Shown here: piece by piece, positions 50,707-63,890 of the stretch
How positions within the stretch are numbered: the stretch's first letter is position 1
How the letters are laid out: each line of letters starts with the position of its first letter
Translations under genes and position numbers: made by a program
Notes under the pieces: generated by a model
What the model was told of the DNA's origin: nothing
The model's database searches: none
The model's input: the letters and a program-made list of their open reading frames with translations, nothing else
DNA from: Oxyruncus cristatus
Taxonomy: Eukaryota > Chordata > Aves > Passeriformes > Cotingidae
Length of the DNA stretch: 64,000 bases
Direction: 5' to 3'
Assembly (NCBI GenBank): GCA_013399855.1
Contig: VXAY01006251.1
Span: 209,203-273,202, forward strand

Positions 50707-51560
50707 GTGCTGGGCAGAAACTGCAGCTGTGTGACACGGGGTGCTTGATGTTCAGTGCTCAGTGCTCCCAGTCTCTGCTCTGGCCATGCCCACACATGCT
50801 CCTTCTCCGTGGATTTGGCTGCGCTGGGGACTCCTTGGCTGATTTTACAGGGCTGCCTCAAGGCTTTGCTGACAGGGTGCAGCAGGGGCAGTTGCACCCA
50901 GTGCAGAGCATCCATGGGACAGACAACACAGCTCAGAGGTCTTGTGCCAAGGCTGACGATCAACCTGCTCCCACCCATACAGTGGTGAGTGCCCAGCAGC
51001 ACCCCTGTGTAGTCTTTGAAGGACATCGCCCTGACAGAGGCACTGCTAAGGAGGTTGGGCAGCTCTGGGGTGGGCAGAAGAGATTCAACTGTGGCACTAC
51101 CTCTTATTTTTATCACCTGTATCCTTTGCTGGACAGAGCTGACAGCAGCCCCACTCCAGGTTACGTTCCACTGGAAGCACAGGGTTGCCCAGAGGCTGGC
51201 TGATGCCACGTTGCTGCTTGTGGCAATGGATGACGGGAGATGATTTCTGTAAATCACTTTTGCACTGTTAGGTGATTCTGCCTTTTGGGCACCGACGACC
51301 ATCTTAAAAACCACTCCCATACATTTGACCCCTGAAAGGCTGAGCACTGAGCTTCTGTCTGCAAGCTTCAGTATTTTCTGCTGGGTTACCGATAATTTAT
51401 TCCTCCCTCCCCTTCCCGCCCCGCGCATTTGCTGCTTGCTAAGTCCATGAACTGACCTCCGGGAACGCATCCATTTAGATCTTCTGTCAAGGGAATGTGA
51501 CCAGAAGGACTTGCTTTCTGCTGGATCCATCGAGAGAACCGCGCAGCATCTGATGAACAT
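50703..51560 (-). other. Unrecognised 285-codon reverse-strand open frame
   Basis: The longest ATG-initiated open frame in the window. It starts at 51560 with MFIRCCAVLSMDPAESK and ends at 50703-50705. The product is Ser/Ala/Leu-rich with no signal peptide, membrane segment, repeat or motif that I recognise. The + strand is also open for 152 codons over the same area, and no reverse-strand AATAAA lies close downstream (the nearest noticed is about 49.48 kb). A chance frame in stop-poor, GC-balanced DNA is the simplest reading; a lineage-specific or de novo gene is possible. Confidence 0.12.
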
Positions 51561-54500
51561 GCTTGCTGATCTTCTGATAATAATACCGTGTCACCCTACA
51601 TCTTCAACACTCCCACCCCACGCAGGCTTTCTGTATCTGTTTCACTTACAGAACACAGTAATTATCTGTTTCACACGTGAATTTTCCAGTGGCAGCCCAG
51701 CATTGTTCAGCTGGCGGTGTTTCAGCGCAGGTTGTAGTCTGCTCTCGCAGCCCGAGAGGTAAACAAACAGCCTATTTAACGAGTACCAAATTCTGTCAAT
51801 GCCGGTAGTTGCTATGGTGAGAATTCCCGGCGCGACGCCGCAGCCCTTGGTCACTCCGGGCAGACAAACGTGGGCGTTTCGGGTCACAACACTCTGTTTA
51901 CCAAGGTGGGTCCGAAATACATCGGAGGGCAGGGGCAGAGGTTGCTGGGACGGGGAGCCTGCTAAGGAAACTGCCAGAAACAAACACTCGCGGATGGGAA
52001 GATTTCGGAACAATCAGAAAACCAGCTCAGGTCAGGAGCGCCGGATCCAGCGCTGGCTGAGAGCTGCTCTGTTGCTGTTGCACTGGTATTTTTCAGGGCA
52101 ACCGCGAGCGTGCAGGGATCCAGAGCAAAAAATCCCTGGGCACAGCAGCCAGCGAAAGGCACCGACCTGCAGCTGCAGATGGAGAAATATCTGTGCTTTC
52201 AGCCCTCGGGGAAGGCTGTGCAGAAGAGATGAGAGAGCTGATAGCACGTTGCTTGATCTGCCTGCTGCATCCTCGCTGCTCGAGGAAGATTGCAGGCTCC
52301 AGGGCTGTCAAACCGTCAACTTTCACTTGGTTTGACAACAAACTCGCTTCACATACATGGTTACATTTAAAGAAAATAAGAGTAAGAAAAAAAGAAAGCT
52401 GTTGGAGCAAGCGATGCCCACAGATGCTTCCTAGAAGTAGAACGTTATTTTGCGATCTGGCACCAAGATTTTAGCAGCCTATAAAAGGTAAAGTTGGTAC
52501 TACAGCCAGCCATTTGTACTGTACAAATAGGAGCTGTGAATATATTCTGGAAGTAATGTCAAAGAGGACCAGATGGGAAATGAGCAGCATTCATTCTAAT
52601 TTAACAAAGACAGCTAACCCAGAATATGCATTAACATGTAGCATTTTTCATCTGCCTCCATTCAGAACAGATTCTCAGTACCATTTCCAAGGAAAGGAAA
52701 TTGAAGGAATACTTGCTCCTTGGTGAATTACTGTTCTCTCGTAATTGGAAAAGTTTGGCATCTGAAGCTAGGTGTAATATGTTTTCCCTGGAAATGTATG
52801 CAAGGACACAATACACCCACAAACCCCTGCGTTTGGGCGTGCAGCCAGAGCCGTGTGTTTTGGTCCATGCTGGATGGATCCAGGGTTTCAGAGGCCTTGG
52901 GCACGTCGCTGGCCTGCAGAGAGAGATTTCATAAGGCAGAGCAGTGAGGGGAGGCTGTACCAGTTGTGCAAAGGCTCTGACAGCGGAGCTGAGGGGTCTC
53001 TCCCCAGCCCCAGGTCACTTTGCACATTACAGTGACAGCAGGTCTGACTCCCTGTTTCTTTGCATACTCCCATCACAGCTCGACTGTGACACGTGCTTTG
53101 GGCACACATGCTATGAGGGCTGAAACCAAATTCAGAGGCTACCAAATCCTACATGTACATTTTAAAAATGCAGACTCATTTTTGGCTCTTCCAGGATGCA
53201 TCAAGTAGGGTGAACATGTTTGAGGGAAGGGAGCCCAGGGTACAATAAGCTGAAGGATTTCTTCATGTGTTTAGTAGAACCTCTGATCCTGTTTTTAAAC
53301 CAACCACTATTTCCATTCCCCCTTTTTTTTCTTTTTCCCTTAAATATTTAGAAGGGATTAACTACAGAAAACAAGCCACATCCTGAACTTTTTTTTTTTT
53401 TTTGGCAGCATAAATTCCAAATTGTTCATTACTGGAACCCCTCTCGACTTCCAAGCTCCTTTGTATAAAATTCCTTTTTTCGAAGTCCAGACCTGCTGCA
53501 GTTCTCCCACCCCCCCCATCCTGACACATCACAAAGCCAAGGTTTTATAGCATTGCGCCCAGTGGAGCTCTGCACTTAAAACATCCATTAATTTATGACA
53601 GCAGTGCAACATTGACACACACTGAATGACCAGATATCAGCTCCGTTCCAGAGCACTCTTCTGTTGCCTTGGAGAAATGGACAGACACAACCTGTGCTGG
53701 GTCCCAGAGCTTTCTGCTGCTCAGCAGTGTTTTCCCGATATTTTAGGCACCCCCTGGGCCAAATTCTGCCCTGTGAGTGGCCCATCCTGGTTCGATCACA
53801 GGGAGCCCTGGTGCAGAGCCTCTCCTTTAAAAAAAGCAAATAGAGCGAACGTCTGAAAACCAGTTGAGGTCAGACCAGATCACCACCAAGGCTCTGTCTG
53901 ACCTTGAGAACCTGATCAAAATGCACAGCTCTGGCTGCAAGTTGACACTGTACACAAAATGCTTTTTGTACAAATGAAGTATCTGGTTAAATGGATGCCT
54001 TTAGTGCCTTAGCTTTCTCTGTGCAGAATCCCATTTGGAGAAACTGCATGTAACTCCCAGCCAGTGACCTGTGCCTGCAGAGCACAAATCCTCTTCCTAT
54101 CTCTCTCAGTAATACCTGAAGTACATCCAGTTGGTATCTGAGGAAGCCACATTCAAAAGCAGAATAGGATCTCAGACTTTCCAAGCTAGGGTTCTGCCCT
54201 CAGTCCCAGGGACAGCTGTGCTGGCTTGACTTGGTGAGAGACCCAGGGGACTGGGGACAGGCCCAATCCAGGAGCAGCACCCGGCTAAGGTCTTCAGCCA
54301 GGTCCAGACCACTCCCCATAGAATCACCCAAATCCCTGCTCCACAAGCTCTGGGATTCTCCCCCTGCACCGCCTCGTAGAGGGTCACTGCACTGACATGT
54401 GTGTGCTGTGTAATTCCCTGTGAACAAGACACAGGGGAGCCAGCTGGAAGTGGAGGCAGCTTGTTTCAGTACCTGCTTCATCACTGCTTTGTGTGCTGGG

Positions 54501-57179
54501 CAGGTGCAAACCCGGTTATCGGTGAGTGAAGCGAGGCACACGCTTTGAGACTCACTTGTTCATGGCTTTGAGAGTTTATAAAGCCACTGAACAATGTGAG
54601 ACTGCTGCTGTGTGAGTATTCTGGGGCTCGTCACCGTCACGAACAAAAACAGAGGCTGGAAAAAAAGTCTTAACCTGCAATTATGTGCAGCACAGTGCAC
54701 CAGATCCTCTATGTCCCACTAACTCTTTTCTCCATGCTTTCAGCCCCTGCAAAGCTGAGGTGCAGGTTGTCCCCTATTCATTAGGGCTGGACTAATGACT
54801 TACCAAGGCTTCTGAAATCACTACCGTTGCTGGCTAGGGCAAGGGAGGCAGCATGAATCTTTACGGGCAAGAAAGACTAATAATCTCTCTCCCTTCTCCT
54901 TTCCTCTAAAATCCTCCCTCACCCCTCCTCTCCCGGAACAAACACACTTTTTAAAAGGCTTTTAAATAATCTCATGTTCCTTAACAAAATTACAGCAGCA
55001 GTTTCCTCCTTTAATAGCACTCTTCTTCTTAGTAATCTTGTTTTAGCTACAGTTTTTGATGAAGAGTGCTGGTAGATGAATCATCTGTCGCCCCACTTGG
55101 TTATTTTGCCTGGCTCCAGGAAGAAGGTATTCTGTTTCAGAGCAAGGCCTCTTGTTCAGAAGAGGAAGCTCTCATTTATGTCTGCTTTTAACTAGGAGTG
55201 ATAAAAAAATTTATTTGAATGGTTAATCGGGGCGTAAACAGATGAATTGTAAACATGACTCTGATCCAGCACAGTGGATGGCATGGTCCTGGCTCCCAGT
55301 CACTTATCTCAAATGAATTGAGCTGTCTTCTGCAAGCTGGAGGTCTGTTCCTGCACAGTGCCTTCTTATAGAAAGTGCTGGAAGGCACTGGTTGAAAAAA
55401 AAGTCAAAGACTGACTAAGATCCAAGTGTTAACAGGGGCAGGAGTGCAAGTATTTTAGTTCAAGAGCTATGATGTGGACATTCACTTCTCTGACAACCTC
55501 AGCTGTACAGAATCCCAGAGAGAGAACTTTTTTAGAAAGATACCTGACTTTATTTATCAAAATATGGTGTCAGTGAGAGAGAAGAAAGATTGCATGAACA
55601 GGCATATCAGATCAAACTGTGCATCAAACAGCAATTCAAATAAATGCATTAGTAACTGGAAAGAATAAAGAATCTATAGGAATGTCATAGCTATTGTCCT
55701 TTTTTTTTTTTCTTCTTCTTTTAATCTGTGTCACTGTGTAAGTGCAATACCAGGTCTTTGCCCTGGAAGAGCTTTCTCTTGTGCCTCCTTGCTGCTAAGG
55801 CTGGACTGGCGTGATACTCACACTGGGACATCACCACATCATGTTCAGCAGTGCCAGGTACAGGTCTGCATTTCCTTAGGTCTGACTGCTTTACAGCAAA
55901 GCACATTGTGTTACAGTGGTCTCTACATGGCAGAGGACCCTAACAAAAAGCAATCTCCATGCCTCCAATGCTGGGTAGATTTTCCAGGTCATCAGAAATA
56001 ATGGACAATATCAGCTGAGGATGCTTCTGTGCAAGAGCGTAATATCAGTGGGGAGTGCATGAACCCTACTCTACTGACAGTGAGTAGGTTGCTTTCAAAT
56101 AAAGAAGTTGGAATAATAACTTTAAATACCTCATATTTTTTCTACCATATTCTCCATCTTACTCACATTTAAGGTTAAGAAGCTGTGAGCTGGGCAAGGC
56201 CAACCACATGGCTATCGTGGTGAAAGGAGTGAAAAGTACCATTATATCTGTGTGCATACACCTGATGCCTCAGTACGTTGCACCATAGGAATTTATTGCA
56301 TAGACAGGTCTCTGCTTTCCTCCCTACTCATTGACTATGTCCTTTCCACAGACATGGATATTTTACTGCATTTTCCTGAATTCTGCCACCTCCACTTAGC
56401 AGGAAAAAAGTAGTTCCTGGTCAGCAACAGCTCCTGCTCAGCCAAGTGGTTCAGACGTAGGAGAGGCATGTCAGGTCTCCCTCCCTCTCACAGCAGAGGG
56501 AGATGTGAGTGGCTTAGTATGAATCTAGATTGGGTTTCAATTAGTTAAAGTGCTAATTGCATCTTTGGGTCATTTCCCTATGAATTTTCCATGGGAATTA
56601 GAGAGCTGATGTACTGGCATTTGGCTGGATTCAACATATTCAGAGTGGGTTTTCGTAGCACTGGTCAGGCCAACTGATGTATGAAAGGAGGAAGGGAAAA
56701 TTCCTTCCATGAATAAAGCACTAGCTATTTTGGTCACGAGTGGCATCAGCTACTTATAACTCTATTCCTGGAAATGAATGCATGGCTGTGCAGGTGGTAT
56801 CAATCAGGAAGGTTTTGACTTGCTTGAACCTGGATGGACATTCCAAGAAAAAGAACTGGTGATCAGAGCTAGCGTTCAACTCAAGACAGAAAGAGCATCT
56901 CTGTGCCCTGACCTGCTAAGTTAATGCAATTAGGATCCACAAGGACCGATTTCAAAAGGGAACAGGTAAATACGAACATCAAGTATTTGGGCAGAGATAC
57001 TATGAGGGCAAATACCATTACTCATTAGAAAATCATTGGAGGGATGCTGAAGAGGATAAGCATCACCTGCTGAAATCATGGAGACAGCATAAGGAATAAA
57101 TAAGAAGGGACTAAAACATCACTACATAATCCAAATGAGAACTGAATTTGACTCTAACTAAAGAGAAGGAACCACTTAT
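51561..57179. other. Intergenic, no gene seen
   Basis: Intergenic DNA. A mildly CpG-enriched patch lies at 51800-51960 (CCCGGCGCGACGCCGCAG). T tracts lie at 53389-53404 and 55699-55711, and a C run near 53511-53518. I found no exon of a known gene. Confidence 0.4.
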
Positions 57180-58711
57180 AACACACAAGAGGAATGCAGC
57201 TTGGGTGAGAATGACCATGAAACAACAGAGTTCACATGTCATAGGAAAGGAATGAAGGAAAACAGCAAAATAAACACAATGGACTTCCAGAATCCATATT
57301 TCAAAAACCTTATAGAACTGATAATCCTGAGAAACAAGTCTCAGAGAAAAGAGAATTCATGAAAATTTGCAGCACAATAACAAAACAATGGTAAGGACAT
57401 CAATTCAAACCAATCCCATCAGAGCAGGGAAAACAACTGTCTTGTAATCGACAGACTATTTGCACAAATCATGACCACTTCATTGACTTCCAACACTAGA
57501 AATAGCGTATTCAGAAAATGGAAAAGACATTCACGTGCATGGGAATGTAAATGCATAGGCTGAAGATATAGGGACCAAGAAGGAAAAATGAAGATGCAAA
57601 AAGAAATACAACCAACAGGATCAACAGCGCATCAAGAAAACATAATATACATTATCAGTGACAAAGGCCATGGAAGAACTATCCAACAGGGAAGAAAAAC
57701 TAGCATGTATGATGTAAAGAGAGTGGAAGCACTTGCCTTCTTCACCACAGCTTTGAGTAAAGAGACCACTTGTACCCAAATGGTTAACACAATTACTGCC
57801 ATGAATGACAGGGAAAGACCTCAGTGTAGAAAGAAGAAAGAATAAGTGAAGAATACTTGCCTGGATTACATATAATGTGCTTAGACTACTTGTTAAAGCA
57901 ATCTCACGGCTGTTACCAGCTCTCTGGGATCCGACAGAGAACCAGCAAGGTGTCAGAATACTGGAGAAGTGAGACATAACTCCTTTTTGGGAAAGGGAGG
58001 AGCTGAAGAATAAAGCACAAGGCAATGTCATAGGAATTTACAGAGAAAATTAGAGCAAATAAAGGAATGTTCTATAAACATCTGAAGTCAACAACATTAT
58101 GCTGTTGCAAGAAAGAAAAGAGAAGGAAAAAAAAAATATTTAAACAAGCATCATGTTGTGTGCATGTCCAAGAGTGACTTCTGCCTGGTCTATGATCTTC
58201 TCATCTCATCCAGTGCTGCTAAGACCTCACTGGAACTCTGTGTCTAGTTTGGGGCATCAGATTTTAAGTTCATTGAGGAACCAGGACAGAGGAACTACAG
58301 TAGGACCACACAAATGATAAAGGGTCTAGAAAATGTGGTCTGTGATCACATAAGACCAGAACGATACTTTTTTTTTTCCCCCAATGTAAAGAAGAGACAT
58401 CAGAGGAAGGCAAACAGTAGTCTTGAAACACAGAAAGGGTGGCAGCAGAGAGGAAGGGAATTTGCTGTGCTCCAAATCCATGGCAAGCAGGTCAAGAAGC
58501 GGGATCAAAATGCAGTAATGCAGTAGTGTACATGTTCTGATGGTTAACCACTAGACAGGTTATTATAGCTAGGAAATTTCTTTCTGGGGATGTGTTTAAA
58601 AAGAGGTCAGATACTCACCTGTTCTGTAAGAAGCAGGCACTGTTTGTCCTTCCTTGTGGAATGGGATAAACTAGGCAATCTCTGGATCTGACCTTGTTTT
58701 TTGTGATTCAG
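57180..58711 (+). mobile_element. Ancient CR1 (L3-like) LINE relic, + strand
   Basis: A diverged but ordered match to an old CR1 ORF2. It starts with GAATGCAGCTTGGGTGAGAATGACC-like sequence. Next are 'ggaatgaaggaaaacagcaaaataa' and 'acttccagaatccatatttcaaaaacc', matching the 'gaaggagaacagc...ggacttc...' block. A middle part corresponds to 'gtgttt...gccttcttcac'. After a gap comes 'ccagtgctgctaagacctcactgga', the 'tgaggcctcac' region, then 'tgataaagggtctagaaaa'. It ends GGGATAAACTAGGCAATCTC and TTTTTTGTGATTCAG, the old CR1 tail. Internal deletions and many stops make it long dead. The left limit is approximate. It is probably similar in age to the relic at 5.1-6.1 kb. Confidence 0.65.
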
Positions 58712-61700
58712 GCACCAGGGAGGTCACAGGCAGAGGTTTCTTTGAGGCTGACTACAATGAACCTGAGGAGCAAAGGCTGGTTGTGGGTGACAGACACAGC
58801 ATGGTTCAGTCAGTTTTGAGAAGGCTTTCCTGATGGGTTGTTTTCTGAAAACCCACAAAGAAGATAAGCCACTAGGAGAGCAAGAACTCCCTATTAAGGG
58901 AGCAAATTAAGCCTCCAGAAGTGAGATCAGCTGAGCTGTTTTTCTAATATTCCCCCACCCCCCCCAAGTGACGAGTTAACATTTCCACCCTCACCCCAAG
59001 TGTTCCCATTTTAGGCAGGGCTCAAACACAGGTGGTGATGAGTTGGGAGGAACTCTCAAAGGCTGTGTTCAGTGGTTCTCCTTCACTTTATCAATATTGC
59101 TGGCCTTTAGTACCCAACTGTACAAACTGAGTCCAACTGTCTTCTCGGGCCAGACTCAACATATGCTTCTGCTGGCAGAAGACCAGGCCCCACAAGAAGA
59201 AAGCATGCCAGGCTGCAAAGCTGAAATGATAGGAAACCCCCTTTTTTTTTTTTTTTTTTTTTGCTTTAAAGCCCACAGAGACTGGTGCCAGATCAGAGCT
59301 GGGCAACCGCTGAAATAGGAAAGGGTAGTGCCAAGATCTTAGCTCCTTTCCTGGCACAGCTTACATCAAGCATAACTTTACTTTCCTAGTAGTAGTTGGG
59401 AAGATAGACAAATATAAGCGCTACCTTATGCTTTCTCCATGTAGTCTTCTCTTGGGCTGTACCAGTAGCTCAATCTTGACTAAGAGAGAACACTCCCTGG
59501 TCTTATACTGGAAGATATTTTAAAACAACATCTTTACAGTTTGTCTACTTTGCTGCCATGAAGAACAAGCATATGCATGTACGCACTTGCTGAAGACATT
59601 ACATGAGCCATACAAATCCAACAGGACTTCAGTCAAAGTCAAGGGACAAGACATATCTTTGTCCTGCCAAGTCCACGGTAAAGCTCGAAATACCTTGGTC
59701 CAGCCAAGTTCCACAAACAAGAGAGAAAGAAAAATCCTTCTCCTCTGGTTACCCTCTAGCTTTGCTCCTGAGCAGTATTCTCCATATTCTTAGCCCTGGC
59801 CCATAAGGCTTCTCCTGGAGGAGAAAGGAGAGAAATTAATTCTTCACAGCTGGGTCTGTCCTGCAATGCCTTGATCTCAGGACAGGCAGCTGTAGCTTTT
59901 CTGGCCAGGAAGGGAGGGTTAACTCCTACCCTGCCAAAATTCACATGGACAACATCCAAAGTGATCTTCTTGCATTTAGCTTTCCCAAGTGGACCCATTC
60001 CAGCCTGGGTAAGTGAGTTGTATGTCCATATCCATATGGATACACATAAATGACATCCCTACACCTTTGCCTTCCCTAGGGCACGTGGATGAACCCTGCA
60101 ACTTCCTAGATGCTATGATCCTCCAGGGATATTTTATGCAAATGATTTAATGAGCGTAATTGCAAAGGGTTTGCATACAGGCATAAACTTAGCACGAGTG
60201 CACAGCCAGAGCTCAAAAGCAAAAAATCCTGGCCCAGAGGGCTGGGAACGAGGAGGTGCGGGATGCCGGCACTCCACCCTGCCTGAGACTGGCGGTGAGC
60301 GCATCCCTCCCCTGCCAGAGGGACCGATGTTCTCCAGTCGTGTCCCCTGTGCAGGATGAGTAACTTCTGGCTGCAAGCTCAAACCCCAGTTAAAGTCAAG
60401 CATGAGTTTTCCCAGCCCTATTTCCACCCTTCTTTCATGCACAGCCCCTGATTCCTGCTTGCTACCATGAGCGGAGGTTGCCAGAGAAAGGAGAAGGAGC
60501 AGCAGCAGGAGGAAGGGAGGAAACAGCAATGAGAGGATATTTATGGGTTTTTTTTAATCTATATCTCAACAACTCTTGTTTTGGTAGGCAGGGAGCAAAA
60601 GAGCAGCACCTCAGAGCTTGTGCTCAGCACAGAGAAATTCGTATCAAGTGCCCCCGAGCAGCAGGCAGGTGCCTGCCTGCACGGGACTGCATGGACAGCC
60701 CCGTGACCCACAAAGGCACGGGGACCCTTTTTCGGGGAAGGTGAGGGGAGGATGACCCTGCAGCGGGGAAGGAAAGGTCTTGGCCTCACCCAGTGGAAAA
60801 AGGATGGCTGCTGGCGCAGGGTGCAGCCAGATGCAGGCTGGCCAGGAGAGGCGGCGGGTTGGGTGACAGCAGGCTGGGCTGCAGGTGTGGCTGTAAGAGG
60901 AGACACGTTACACTTGGCAGCCGGGGCCTTGAGCAGGCCTTGGAGTACACAGCTGATTGGGAATGAGTTATGGAGCCAGCCGCCTCCAGCGTGCTTGCTC
61001 AGAGTGGGGGAAGCCCAGTCCTATGAGCTGTCCTGCGTCAGGGGTCCAGAGCCTGGGAAATGCTGGAGGAAGAAGGGGGAAAATCCTGCCACCGCGCTCC
61101 GGGATGCAGAAGTTTGGCAGCCTGTTGGAAGTGACTGAGGCACCCAAATGCTGCACAGGACATTTTGCTTTTCATCTTACCCAACTTCATCTTGCTCCAG
61201 ATGCTAGCAGGAGGCAGCCCTAGTGTGAAAGAGGAGCTGGACTGTCCTCCTTCCGGGCTGGTCACTCATAGCCTGGACAATCTGTGAGTGATGGCTTCTC
61301 TTAGCCTTGCTCAGCATCCACCTCCAGATCTGGCCACCAGGCTTTTTTAAAAGCTCAACATTCATTTGTTAAGAAATATTTTTTGCTGCATTACCTGAAA
61401 GCTGTCACTATGTCTGTGCTTAACTGTAATGAAACAACTTCCCATACCCAAAGAAGAATAGAGTGAAATTCCACAACACTTGAAAAATAATAATCACGTC
61501 AAGAGAACTAAGGAGTTCAGGCTGAAAATGGGGCTGCAGCTCCGAGAAGAATAAAATGAAAATTTCCCCAAGCAGAGAGAATTCCTGGAAATAGCTGCAC
61601 CTCCCCTCTCTGCTCCTGTGAAGTCAGGCTACAGCAAGAAAAGGCATTTTAAAATGGCACCAGAGTTTTTGAGTACTATAGAATATTTACAAAGGCAAAA

Positions 61701-63142
61701 CCAAAGTACAAAAAGAGCACACACTGTGCTCAAGGTAACAAAGAAATTCTGTGATGCAGCAGGTAACCGAGCTTGGCTCTGTAGAGACCAAGCATATGCT
61801 GTAACTACTGGATCATCTTTCTTCTGTATTACATTTGCTTAGCTTGGTGATAAAAATATATGTCTTCCTCCACAGGCATATTGACCGCATAATGCTGAAG
61901 GTAGATTGTGAGGTTTTATGTTTGTTTATGATGATACATGCAAACAAAATACCTGTCTTGCAAAATATTTTGGCTGCCATCCACCACAAAATAATCTTTA
62001 GGCAGAAACCTTGCCTAAGATACTCCTTCCCCTCAGCCACCAGAAAAAGTAGTTAAAAACTAAAGAGCATTTGCCTGTCCATTTGGAAGCCAGCAAGCAG
62101 CTGAGCTGGGCAAAGAGTATGGGCTCAGAAGAGTGTCTGATTAGCAAAAGGTAGCAACTTTAAAATAACACCTCAACCCACCGTGACAGCCCTCCCTCGG
62201 CTCCCCCCTCTTTCCCTCTGCCGCCTTCTAAAGGTGGTTATCCCAGAGGTTATCTTAACCAAAAAAATGTTTGAGTGCAGTTATGTTGGGAGGCACAGTT
62301 TCAAAGAGAGGACACATAAAATAATTAAAAGCAATATTCACCACTCCACTTCAGAGAGCTCCTGTTTGAGCTCCGGAGGGATGAGAGGGAAAGTAAGGGA
62401 TGCTTCCTGGAGAGCAAGTAAGGTGAACCAGGATAGCAGAGGGGTAGGCTCAGGACAGTGGGGATACAGGAAACTGGAGCAGATTGTGGCAAGTGGGAGA
62501 CATGGTGGGGAAGGAGAAGCAGGTCTGTAGGTGGGGAAGCAGGAAAGCAAGGGGAGCGGGGCGGACAGGAGGATTTTGGAGAGCGGCTGGCCAGCTGGCA
62601 CACATATAGCAGCTGCTGCTGTGTCAGCCTAGGAGAGTAGCTGCAGCTGCACGCTGGCCATGAATAGCAGAGGAGCAGCGTGCCGGCTGGCTGCTGGAGG
62701 GACAGGGGGCAGCCGGGGCGCTGAAAAGGCAGGGGGAGGCTCTGTGAAAGGTTTTCTGCGCAGGGGAACATGACAGCCCTTTGATTTCTGAGCTGTTTGT
62801 TCTCCAATTGTCCCCTCCGGTGGATGATCAGTAGTAAAGAGTTAAATGGGGAGGGGGGTAGGGAGAGAAACAGAAGGAAAACTTAGGTCCTAAATGCAGA
62901 TCTGGGCTTTGATAGTGCATCCATAGTACGCAGTTGTCTGGATGTATAGCTTTCATAGTTGTCAGCAGGGATCAAAATCACAGGGTGCTTAAACCAAGGA
63001 AGAACTCTCTGCTCGGTTACTCTCATACTTTCTTGAGCCACCACTGGAGGAGGACATGATCCCACCACTCAGCCATCTGCTCTGTGCACCGCACATGTCA
63101 CCGAGAGCACTCTAAAAGCCATCCTGTGTGAACTCCTGCCGG
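58712..63142. other. Intergenic, upstream of the right-edge CpG island
   Basis: No gene recognised. It includes a C run (58952-58966), a T tract (59240-59263) and a purine-rich, stem-cell-enhancer-like or 5' UTR-like stretch at 62380-62750. That stretch could contain upstream exons or regulatory elements of the gene to the right, but I see nothing that proves it. Confidence 0.4.
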
Positions 63143-63890
63143 GCCGTGGGTTCACACACCCTTTGTGCCTCTACATGAATGTGGGTGTGCACACCCCATG
63201 CACTACTCCACAGCCGTGTGTGCATGCACCATGGGTGGTCCTACACAGCTGTGGGTGTGTGCACCCCACATGCTCCTCTGGGGCCATGGGTGCTCCCGCC
63301 CTCAGAGTTCCTCTACAACCATGGGTGCACCCACCCCATATGCTCCTCCACAGCTGCGAGAGCATGCATGGTGCATGCATGCTCTTCCACTGCTGTGGAT
63401 GATCCTATACCATGTTCTCCTCCACACCTACATCTGCATGCACCATGCATCTACATGACTGCAGGCACAGCCAACCAATGCAGTCCTCCATGACTGCGGG
63501 TGTACAGTGTTCCTCCACAGCTGTTGGTGATCCCAACCCTGAGCACTCCACAGGTGTAAGTGACCTCACCCTGAGCACTCCTCTGCAGCTCTAGGTGATC
63601 CTATCTAAAGCACTTCTTTACAGCTGTAGGTGATCCCACTCTGAGCACTCTTCCACAGCTGTGCCAACTCCTGCATTGCCGGGGTGCTCCCACCCCAAGT
63701 ATTTCTTGGCTGGATGTGCTCTTCCATGCCCATCTGTGCGTGCGCCTTGGGCAGTTCCACACGAGCGTGGGCGCACGCACCGCGTGCTCCCCCGCAAGCA
63801 GAGATACACCCTCCTCCACGCCGCGGGCACGCAGACCCATCCTAGCGCTATTCCTCCAACACCGTGGGTGCGCGCACCCGCACCCACCGA
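63143..63890 (+). repeat. Degenerate ~35-bp minisatellite, about 15-20 units
   Basis: Units follow a loose pattern CTCCACAGCTGTGGGTGATC, then CCACCCTGAGCACTC, with lengths near 35 bases and some from 27 to 44. Clear units begin at 63241, 63276, 63311, 63346, 63385, 63509 and 63606. Many units contain the E-box CAGCTG. Right-hand units are CpG-rich and left-hand units carry TG or CA at the matching places. The period is not a multiple of three, so the open frames across it are incidental. Confidence 0.8.

Noticed and set aside
60006..60040. Palindrome TATCCATATGGATA as an SRF (CArG) site
   Set aside because: The core has only four A/T bases between CC and GG instead of six, so it does not fit.
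63165..63493. Cys/His-rich open frames at 63.2-63.5 kb as a zinc-binding or keratin-like protein
   Set aside because: They arise from the 35-bp minisatellite, whose period is not a multiple of three; all frames give similar Cys/His-rich strings.
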